A model generated the notes under the pieces. The model was not told the DNA's origin. It did not search any database and worked only from the letters and a program-made list of their open reading frames with translations. A program made the translations under genes and the position numbers. This document shows positions 1 through 5,918 of a DNA stretch of 5,918 bases, piece by piece. Source of the DNA: Chloroflexota bacterium (lineage in GTDB: Bacteria; Chloroflexota; Dehalococcoidia; UBA2979). How positions within the stretch are numbered: position 1 is the stretch's first letter; each line of letters begins with the position of its first letter. The stretch spans positions 1 through 5,918 of the forward strand of contig JAQCJS010000079.1 of the NCBI GenBank assembly GCA_027592975.1, read 5' to 3'.

Positions 1-51
1 CCGCGCGCGCGAGGCGGCCCAGGGCGGCGACGGCCCTCGCTCCGGGGCGGC

Positions 52-81
52 CTGACCAACCGCGCGGCCGTCCGGTACCAT
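52..81 (+). promoter_or_regulatory. Candidate sigma70-type promoter for pepN-MFS operon
   Basis: CTGACC at 52-57 matches TTGACA at four of six positions. TACCAT at 76-81 matches TATAAT at four of six, including the conserved TA and final T. The spacer is 18 bp. Initiation near base 88 would give a leader of about 50 nt before the ATG at 138. This is the best such pair I found in the upstream region, but weak matches are expected by chance and no operator is visible. Confidence 0.3.
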
Positions 82-125
82 GCCTCTCTCCCACCCACGG
101 CCCACCGCGCGCCTTCGTGCGCCCT

Positions 126-130
126 GAGAG
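126..130 (+). promoter_or_regulatory. Ribosome binding site deciding the pepN start
   Basis: GAGAG ends 7 bases before the ATG at 138-140, a normal Shine-Dalgarno distance. The in-frame GTG at 117 has no comparable purine run in the CT-rich sequence before it. This favours ATG 138 over GTG 117. Confidence 0.55.
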
Positions 131-137
131 CGAGCCC

Positions 138-2690
138 ATGAACGCACCCGCCACGCTGCCGAAGGATGTGCTCACCCAAATCGAGGCCGAAGCGCGCGCG
201 CCTCGCATCGCCGATGTCGCCTACGACCTGCGCCTGGATCTGACCCGCGGCGCCTCAACGTACCGCGGGGACCTGACCGCGACGTTCCGCTGCACCGGCG
301 ACGGCCCGCTGTTCCTCGACTTCACCGGCAAGCGCATCGAGCGGCTGGAGGTCAACGGGACGCTGGTGGACGCGCCCGATTGGAGCGGCGTGCGGCTGAC
401 GCTGGACGGCGCGCTGCTCGCCCCGGAGACGACCGTCCACGTGGTCTACGAGAACGACTACGACCACACTGGTGACGGCTTCCACCAGTTCGTCGACCCC
501 GAGGACGGCGAGGAGTACCTCTACACCAACTTCGAGCCGTACTCCGCCCACAAGCTCTTCCCGTGCTTCGACCAGCCGGACGTCAAGGCGACGTACCGGC
601 TGACCGTCACCGCGCCGGAGGCGTGGGAGTTGATCGCGAACAGCAGGGTCCAATCCCGCGCCGGTGCGGACGAGGGCCGCGCGACCACGACCTTCGAGCG
701 CACGCAGCGCTTCTCCACCTACCTGTTCGCGCTGATCGCCGGCCCGTTCGTCGCCTTCCGTGACGAGCACGAGGGGATCGCCCTCGGCTTCTTCGCCCGC
801 AAGTCGCTCGCCCCGCACGTGGACGAGGGCGAGCTGTTCGAGGTGACGAAGCAGGGGCTGACGTTCTTCGCGGAGTTCTTCGACTACCCGTACCCCTTCG
901 GGAAGTACGACCAGGTCTTTGTGCCGGAGTTCAACGCCGGGGCCATGGAGAACGTGGGCGCGGTCACGCATTCGGAGCGCATGGTCTTCCGCGACCCGCC
1001 CACGGACACGCAGCGCCAGGGCCGCGCCGAGGTCATCCTGCACGAGATGGCGCATATGTGGTTCGGCGACCTGGTCACCATGCGCTGGTGGAACGACCTC
1101 TGGCTGAACGAGTCGTTCGCCACCTACATGGCCTACCTCGCCATGGACGAATCCACGCGCTTCACCACCTCCTGGCAGGCGTTCAACTCCGGGATGAAGA
1201 ACTGGGCCTACCGCCAGGACCAGCTGACCACCACGCACCCGATCGCCGGGCAGGTCGCCGACACGGATGCGACCTTCCTCAACTTCGACGGCATCACCTA
1301 CGGCAAGGGCGCCTCCGTCATCAAGCAGCTCGTCGCCGCGATGGGCATGGAGGGCTTCCGAGCCGGGATGCGTGGCTACTTCGTGAAGCACGCCTTCGGC
1401 AACACCACGCTCTCGCAGTGGCTCGATGCCCTGGGCGAGGGCGTCGGGCGCGATCTGCACGGCTGGGCCGCGCTCTGGCTGGAGACGCCCTCGCTGAACA
1501 CGATCGCGGCCACGGTCGAGGCGGACGGCGACCGCATCGCCGCGCTGACGCTGACGCAGAGCGCGCCGGCGGGCTACCCCACCCTGCGGCCGCACGTCAT
1601 GGACATTGCGCTCGTGCGTGACGAGGGCGGCTCGATCGTCGTGCGCGAGGTGCCCGCGCGCATCGATGGGGCGACGGCGGCGATCGAGGAGGCGCAGGGC
1701 CAGCCGCTACCCGATCTGGTCTTCCCGAACCACCACGACCACGACTTCGCGAAGGTGGCGCTGGACGAGCGCTCGCTCGCGTTCCTGCGCGAGAACCTGG
1801 ATCGCATCGAGGACCCGCTGCTCCGCCAGCTGATCTGGCAGGCGCTCTGGAACATGGTGCGCGACCAGCAGCTCAAGTCCACCGAGTACCTGGAGCTCGC
1901 CGGCTCGAAGGTGACGACCGAGGCCGACCACGAGCTGATCGAGACGATCCTCGCGACGATGTCCGCAGCGATCTCGCGCTACGTGCCGGAGGAGCAGAAG
2001 GCCGGCGCCGCGCGCCGCTTCTTCGCGCTCGCGCTGGACGCGTTGAAGACGGCGACCGATGCGGACATGCAGATCACCTGGGCGCGCACGCTCATCGGCA
2101 TCGCGATCACGCCGGAGGACACCCTGACCACCGGCCAGCTCGCGGACGGCGCGATCGAGGTGCCCGGCCTGACGATCGACCAGGACATGCGCTGGAGCAT
2201 CGCCATGCGCTACGTGGCGTACGGCCTGGACGGTGCGCAGGAGCGCGTGGACGCGGAGGTCGCCCGCGACCCCAGCGACCGCGGCCAGCGCGCCGCCCTG
2301 CGCTGCGGCACCTCGAAGCCCGACGCCCGCACGAAGGCCGAGGCATGGGCGCGCTTCCAGATCGGCATCCGCGGGTACGGCTCGCTGCACCAGACGAACG
2401 CCGCCATGAGCGGCTTCCACTGGTGGGCGCAGCGCGACCTGCTGACGCCCTACGTCGGCCGCTACTTCGAGGCGCTCCCCGGCATCTTCGAACGCGAGGA
2501 GAACGAGTACGCCACCGCCTACTTCGGCGGGCTGTGGCCGGGCTACCTGGTCGACCGCGAGACGCTCGGCCGGGCGCAGTCGCTCCTTGCCAGCCTCGCG
2601 GATACGCTCCCGGTGCTTCAGCGCTCCCTGCGGGAGTCCATCGACGATCTGGAGCGCGCGGTCAAGTGCCGGGAGTACGCCGCCTCGTGA
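138..2690 (+). CDS. pepN: M1-family zinc aminopeptidase (aminopeptidase N, PepN)
   Basis: A zinc metallo-exopeptidase that removes N-terminal residues from peptides, probably in the cytoplasm; no signal peptide is visible. From ATG 138 it is 850 aa, close to the roughly 850-860 aa of actinobacterial-type PepN. The order is an N-terminal beta domain (about 1-190, with the family stretch FPCFDQPD), a thermolysin-like catalytic domain (about 190-440) and an ERAP1-type helical C-terminal domain (about 520-845). The exopeptidase motif GAMEN is at 268-272. Zinc ligands and catalytic Glu are in HEMAH (302-306), with the third ligand Glu325 in LWLNES, giving HEXXH-X18-E exactly. The transition-state Tyr is Tyr388 in ITYGKG. 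All key catalytic residues are present, so it should be active. Two oddities are Asn131 where the S1-pocket Gln is expected, and the His-rich stretch NHHDHDF at 531-537. The stop overlaps the start of the following transporter gene. An upstream GTG (117) would add seven residues. Confidence 0.97.
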   Translation: MNAPATLPKDVLTQIEAEARAPRIADVAYDLRLDLTRGASTYRGDLTATFRCTGDGPLFLDFTGKRIERLEVNGTLVDAPDWSGVRLTLDGALLAPETTVHVVYENDYDHTGDGFHQFVDPEDGEEYLYTNFEPYSAHKLFPCFDQPDVKATYRLTVTAPEAWELIANSRVQSRAGADEGRATTTFERTQRFSTYLFALIAGPFVAFRDEHEGIALGFFARKSLAPHVDEGELFEVTKQGLTFFAEFFDYPYPFGKYDQVFVPEFNAGAMENVGAVTHSERMVFRDPPTDTQRQGRAEVILHEMAHMWFGDLVTMRWWNDLWLNESFATYMAYLAMDESTRFTTSWQAFNSGMKNWAYRQDQLTTTHPIAGQVADTDATFLNFDGITYGKGASVIKQLVAAMGMEGFRAGMRGYFVKHAFGNTTLSQWLDALGEGVGRDLHGWAALWLETPSLNTIAATVEADGDRIAALTLTQSAPAGYPTLRPHVMDIALVRDEGGSIVVREVPARIDGATAAIEEAQGQPLPDLVFPNHHDHDFAKVALDERSLAFLRENLDRIEDPLLRQLIWQALWNMVRDQQLKSTEYLELAGSKVTTEADHELIETILATMSAAISRYVPEEQKAGAARRFFALALDALKTATDADMQITWARTLIGIAITPEDTLTTGQLADGAIEVPGLTIDQDMRWSIAMRYVAYGLDGAQERVDAEVARDPSDRGQRAALRCGTSKPDARTKAEAWARFQIGIRGYGSLHQTNAAMSGFHWWAQRDLLTPYVGRYFEALPGIFEREENEYATAYFGGLWPGYLVDRETLGRAQSLLASLADTLPVLQRSLRESIDDLERAVKCREYAAS
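2671..2675 (+). promoter_or_regulatory. Ribosome binding site within pepN for the transporter
   Basis: GGGAG lies inside the last codons of pepN, 11 bases before the GTG at 2687. The distance is slightly long, so translational coupling through the overlapping stop probably contributes to initiation. Confidence 0.4.
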
Positions 2691-4018
2691 CGCAGACCGA
2701 CCGGCCGGAGCGCAAGAAGCCGTTCTACGGCTGGACCATCGTCGCCGCCGGTGCGGGCATCGAGTTCACCGTGGGTGCGCTCATGCAGCAGGTGTTCGGC
2801 GGCTACGCCGCGGCCCTGACGAAGGAGTTCGGCTGGAGCCGCGCGGAGATCGGCCTCGGCTTCTCGCTCTCGCGGCTGGAGAACGGCATCCTCGGCCCGC
2901 TGCAGGGCTGGATGGTGGATCGCTTCGGCCCGAAGACGATGGTGCGGGTCGGCCTGGTGCTGATCGCCATCGGGTTCCTGCTGTTCAGCCAGGTGTGGTC
3001 GATCCCGACGTTCTACATCTTCTACGGGATCATGGCGCTGGGTGCCGGCCTCGCCGGGTTCATGCCGATCACGGTGATCGTGGTGAACTGGTTCGATCGC
3101 CAGCGCGCCAGAGCGCTGGGCCTCGCCCAGATCGGCTTCGCCATCAGCGGCCTCGTCGCGCCGCTGGTGCTGATCGCCATCCCGCTGCTGGGCTGGCGGA
3201 ACATGGCGATGCTCTCCGCGTTCATCATCCTGGTCGTCGGGCTACCCATCTCCGGCCTGATGCACGCGCGCCCCGCCGACAAGGGCCTCCGCATCGACGG
3301 ACTGACCGAGGAGGAAGAGGCGCGCCTCAAGGCCGAGGACGCCCGCCTCAACCGCCGCTCCACCAGCACGCTCGTGGACTTCAGCGCCCGCGAGGCGCTG
3401 CGCACCCGCACCTTCTGGATGATCTCGCTGGGCCACGGCTCAGCGCTGCTGATCGTCGGGTCGGTCATGGCACACCTCTACCTCCACCTGACGCTCTCGC
3501 TGGGGTACTCGGACGCGTGGGCCTCGGCGTTCGTGGGGGTGGTGACCGCCAGCCAGATCGCGGGGCAGGTGATCGGGGGCTACCTGGGGGACCGCATCAG
3601 CAAGCGGGTGATCGTGATCACCTGCATGGTGATGCACGCCGTCGGCCTGCTGCTGCTCGCCCACGTCAACGCGGTCGCCGCGACCATCGCCTTCGCCGTG
3701 CTGCACGGCAGCGCCTGGGGAGCGCGAGGCCCGCTGATGCAGGCGATCCGCGCGGATTACTTCGGGCGCGCCTCGTTCGGCAAGATCATGGGCTTCTCAT
3801 CGATGGTGACGATGTTCGGCACGGTGTTGGGCCCGTGGGTCGTCGGCTGGCTCTACGACCGCTCCGGCTCATATTCGTTCGGCTTCACCGTGATCGCGGT
3901 GCTCTCTGTGCTCGGCTCGCTCTTCTTCGTCCTCGCCACGCGCCCCCCGCTTCCGAAGCGTCCTGAGGGCGTGGAGCCCCCCGCCCCGCCGCCGACCTCA
4001 ATCATCGCCGCGCACTAG
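2687..4018 (+). CDS. Major facilitator superfamily (MFS) transporter, OFA/monocarboxylate-like
   Basis: A 443-aa secondary transporter of the inner membrane. I place 12 hydrophobic helices at roughly 14-36, 54-74, 84-103, 106-134, 143-167, 171-193, 242-267, 276-299, 307-325, 329-349, 365-388 and 397-417. A charged cytoplasmic loop of about 48 residues (Glu/Arg/Lys-rich, TEEEEARLKAEDAR) sits between helices 6 and 7. The MFS motif A is present after helix 2 (GWMVDRFGPK, 74-83) and repeated after helix 8 (GYLGDRISKR, 298-307). The opening KPFYGWTIV and the loop NWFDRQRARALG resemble oxalate/formate and monocarboxylate MFS transporters. That is family resemblance only, and the substrate cannot be read from sequence. 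The C-terminus is a Pro-rich tail. The GTG start is chosen because it overlaps the pepN stop (GTGA), precedes a complete first helix, and matches the usual length; the same frame is open further upstream only as a shadow of pepN. Co-translation with pepN hints at peptide or organic-acid use. Confidence 0.92.
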   Translation: MTQTDRPERKKPFYGWTIVAAGAGIEFTVGALMQQVFGGYAAALTKEFGWSRAEIGLGFSLSRLENGILGPLQGWMVDRFGPKTMVRVGLVLIAIGFLLFSQVWSIPTFYIFYGIMALGAGLAGFMPITVIVVNWFDRQRARALGLAQIGFAISGLVAPLVLIAIPLLGWRNMAMLSAFIILVVGLPISGLMHARPADKGLRIDGLTEEEEARLKAEDARLNRRSTSTLVDFSAREALRTRTFWMISLGHGSALLIVGSVMAHLYLHLTLSLGYSDAWASAFVGVVTASQIAGQVIGGYLGDRISKRVIVITCMVMHAVGLLLLAHVNAVAATIAFAVLHGSAWGARGPLMQAIRADYFGRASFGKIMGFSSMVTMFGTVLGPWVVGWLYDRSGSYSFGFTVIAVLSVLGSLFFVLATRPPLPKRPEGVEPPAPPPTSIIAAH

Positions 4019-4022
4019 CCAG

Positions 4023-4053
4023 CGCGCGGAGCCGGGACTACGCCTCCGGCGCG
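4023..4053. terminator. Possible bidirectional terminator hairpin between convergent genes
   Basis: CGCG-CGGAG (4023-4031) pairs with CTCCG-G-CGCG (4044-4053), giving nine base pairs with one bulged G and a 12-base loop. It starts 4 bases after the transporter stop and overlaps the stop codon and last codons of the opposing gene. The hairpin can form from either strand. There is no T tract on either side, so it is not a classical intrinsic terminator, and part of its palindromy may be fortuitous in such GC-rich DNA. Confidence 0.35.
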
Positions 4054-4460
4054 TGCCCCTCGTGCATGTGCTGGGCGTGCTGGCCGTGGTCGACCGCGTA
4101 CTCCGCGCGACGCAGCATCATCGCGACCCACATGCCGACGAGCATGGCGAGGTGGCCCGCGACGTTGAGCGTCGTCTCCGAGATCAGTCCGAGCCACATC
4201 GGCACGAGGAATGCGAGGAAGGGGATCAGCATCCCGGCGACCATCTCGCCGGTGCGCTCCCACGTGTGGCCTCGATAGCGCATCCACACGACCATGCCGA
4301 TCGTCATATTGGTCGCCATGATCAGCGTCCGCACGGTCGGATCGAACATGAACGAGTAGCCGGCCAGCCGCGAGGTCATCATCACCGGCGGCCCCAGCAG
4401 AACCATGCCGGCCACCATCGCCGCGACCATCTCCAGATAGTGACGCACGAAGGGGGACAT
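4038..4460 (-). CDS. Small Met/His-rich four-helix membrane protein, function unknown
   Basis: A 140-aa predicted integral membrane protein with four hydrophobic helices at about 11-29, 42-60, 72-91 and 97-116. I do not recognise a characterised family. From memory, similar short proteins starting with an HYLEM-like stretch in high-GC bacteria are labelled hypothetical or loosely FliP-like; this is unchecked, and nothing here looks flagellar. Methionine is extreme: 19 of 140 residues, many spaced every fourth residue (11/15/19, 48/52/56/60, 73/77, 106/110/114), which puts them on one helix face. The C-terminal tail carries five His and one Met within 125-136. Both features suit metal binding, possibly copper, but that is inference. 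The ATG at 4458-4460 is chosen because GGAG lies 6 bases upstream. An in-frame GTG at 4571 would only add a Gly/Arg-rich, unconvincing 37-residue extension. It is the last gene of the leftward group and converges on the transporter. Confidence 0.82.
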   Translation of the reverse strand: MSPFVRHYLEMVAAMVAGMVLLGPPVMMTSRLAGYSFMFDPTVRTLIMATNMTIGMVVWMRYRGHTWERTGEMVAGMLIPFLAFLVPMWLGLISETTLNVAGHLAMLVGMWVAMMLRRAEYAVDHGQHAQHMHEGHAPEA

Positions 4461-4498
4461 CGGACGCTCCATCCGGGGCGTCCTGTCGTGGAGCGTCC
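4461..4498 (-). promoter_or_regulatory. Leader hairpin covering the ribosome binding site of the membrane-protein gene
   Basis: On the - strand, GGACGCTCC (4498-4490) is a perfect 9-base complement of GGAGCGTCC (4470-4462), separated by 19 bases. The downstream arm contains the Shine-Dalgarno GGAG (4470-4467) and ends one base before the ATG, so folding would hide it. A second GGACGC in the loop (4483-4478) can pair instead with GCGTCC of the same downstream arm (6 bp, 10-base loop), freeing GGA. The two pairings exclude each other. Regulation is inferred; the same repeat could instead be a DNA operator. Confidence 0.45.
4467..4470 (-). promoter_or_regulatory. Ribosome binding site deciding the membrane-protein start
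   Basis: On the - strand GGAG is followed by six bases and then the ATG at 4460, an ideal spacing. It supports ATG 4460 over the in-frame ATG four codons upstream (4472) and the GTG at 4571. Confidence 0.65.
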
Positions 4499-4524
4499 CC
4501 GGCAAGCCTACGCCGGAGCGGCCC

Positions 4525-4587
4525 CAGCCTCTACCGCGGCCCGCGCCGGTGCTGGGCCACCAGGAGGTCACAGCCTCTACCGCGGCC
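4525..4587. repeat. 17-bp direct repeat, two copies 46 bp apart
   Basis: CAGCCTCTACCGCGGCC occurs exactly at 4525-4541 and again at 4571-4587. The right-hand copy contains the stop codon and last codons of the small HTH-like gene (- strand); the left-hand copy is in the intergenic gap. Flanking bases are not similar, so this is not a longer tandem duplication. Each copy contains the palindrome CCGCGG. Function is unknown. Confidence 0.75.
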
Positions 4588-4732
4588 GGACCTCCGCCTC
4601 CACCTCACGTCGCACGAGGCGGATGATCTTCACGGAGACGAGCAGCGCGAGCGCGATCTCGTCATCCGAGCGGCCCGCGAGGATCCACGAACGCATCAGT
4701 TCGTACTCATCGCGGGCCGGCCCGGACATCAT
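4577..4732 (-). CDS. 51-aa putative helix-turn-helix microprotein downstream of aconitase
   Basis: A small gene starting ATG-ATG at 4732, seven bases after the aconitase stop, and ending in TAG at 4577-4579. The product is about half charged or polar. It can be read as helix 1 (about 8-18, RDEYELMRSWI), helix 2 (22-30, SDDEIALAL), a turn at LVS, and a basic second helix (33-44, SVKIIRLVRREV). The GRSDDEIA...VSVK pattern resembles the helix-turn-helix of small DNA-binding or sigma-like domains, but I cannot name a family. Support for coding: 45 of 51 codons end in G or C, the frame is compact and free of stops, and the position suggests co-translation with acnA. A GAGG in the aconitase end lies 12 bases upstream of the first ATG, a little far. 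It could be a DNA-binding regulator, a protein-binding microprotein, or the eroded remnant of a longer gene. Confidence 0.6.
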   Translation of the reverse strand: MMSGPARDEYELMRSWILAGRSDDEIALALLVSVKIIRLVRREVEAEVRPR

Positions 4733-4739
4733 CCGCTGA

Positions 4740-5918
<1,179 letters not shown>

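Larger units (their letters stand above)
1..137. other. 5' intergenic region ahead of pepN, possibly with the tail of an upstream gene
   Basis: No recognisable gene lies here. In the + frame starting at base 2, 17 codons run from the window edge to a TGA at 53-55 (Arg/Ala/Gly-rich). They could be the last residues of an upstream gene, but they are too short and too low in complexity to prove it. The pepN frame is open back to base 3, so the upstream stop cannot be used to fix the pepN start. A candidate promoter (52-81) and a 15-codon ATG reading frame (80-127, stop TGA 10 bases before the pepN ATG) also lie here. Confidence 0.4.
4461..4576. other. Intergenic gap between the HTH-like gene and the membrane-protein gene
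   Basis: This 116-bp stretch holds no gene. Besides the leader hairpin and the left copy of the direct repeat, it has two weak stems: CCGGC/GCCGG (4499-4503 with 4512-4516) and GGCCC/GGGCC (4538-4542 with 4554-4558). The second lies 19 bases after the small gene's stop and could act as a terminator for acnA transcripts, but it has no T tract. I see no convincing -35/-10 pair on the - strand, so whether the membrane-protein gene has its own promoter is open. Confidence 0.5.

Noticed and set aside
1..55. GC-rich start of the window as a repeat or structured RNA
   Set aside because: The CGCGCGCG run and GGCC palindromes are what base composition predicts; I could not draw a convincing extended stem.
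255..1595. 446-codon open frame on the - strand inside pepN
   Set aside because: It is antisense to a fully recognisable M1 peptidase. The product is a low-complexity mix of Arg, Val, Gly, Glu and His with no domain pattern, as expected for a shadow frame in high-GC DNA.
1707..2420. 237-codon open frame on the - strand inside pepN
   Set aside because: Antisense shadow of the aminopeptidase C-terminal domain, with low-complexity Arg/Ala/Leu/Val composition and no recognisable motif.
2345..2686. Upstream extension of the transporter frame by 114 codons
   Set aside because: It lies wholly inside pepN in another frame, is Arg/Ala/Pro-rich without membrane or domain features, and the GTG at 2687 gives a normal MFS N-terminus.
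2587..3966. 459-codon + strand frame across the transporter
   Set aside because: It is a shadow in the +1 frame, with Arg/Pro/Gly-rich low complexity and no hydrophobic helices, whereas the chosen frame has 12 helices and two copies of motif A.
4461..4571. 37-residue N-terminal extension of the membrane protein from a GTG at 4571
   Set aside because: The extension is Gly/Arg/Trp-rich and low complexity, covers the intergenic repeat and hairpins, and the ATG at 4460 has a well-spaced GGAG.
4053..4739. 228-codon + strand frame opposite the membrane-protein and HTH-like genes
   Set aside because: His/Arg/Asp-rich composition with no domain. The - strand frames have a ribosome binding site, clean helices and coding-like third positions.

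Overview
The window is bacterial DNA of very high GC content, with G or C at almost every third codon position and GTG used as a start at least once. Codon use and gene types point to a high-GC lineage such as Chloroflexota or Actinomycetota. No rRNA or other marker gene is present, so the assignment is only an impression. No phage, transposon, CRISPR or tRNA feature was recognised.

Layout: two genes on the + strand converge with three on the - strand. On the + strand, after a short 5' region with a possible sigma70-type promoter, lies a complete M1-family zinc aminopeptidase of 850 aa (PepN type, 138-2690). It overlaps by GTGA the start of a complete 12-helix major facilitator superfamily (MFS) transporter of 443 aa (2687-4018). 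The two are almost certainly translated from one message. Only 19 bases separate the transporter stop from the stop of the opposing gene, and a GC-rich hairpin covers that junction.

On the - strand, reading from the right edge, the window holds the C-terminal 392 residues of an AcnA-type aconitase (4740 to beyond 5918, 5' end cut by the window). Seven bases after its stop begins a 51-codon gene (4577-4732) whose product looks like a minimal helix-turn-helix protein. A 116-bp gap follows (4461-4576), carrying a 17-bp direct repeat and overlapping inverted repeats. Then comes a 140-aa four-helix membrane protein (4038-4460) with methionines spaced every fourth residue in its helices and a His-rich C-terminal tail.

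The aminopeptidase, transporter and aconitase are ordinary central-metabolism genes: peptide breakdown, solute or carboxylate transport, and the citric acid cycle. The part most worth a second look is 4038-4732. It contains the HTH-like microprotein behind aconitase, the Met/His-rich membrane protein, and a leader whose inverted repeats can sequester that protein's ribosome binding site. A link to metal or iron-sulfur homeostasis is an inference, not something the sequence proves.
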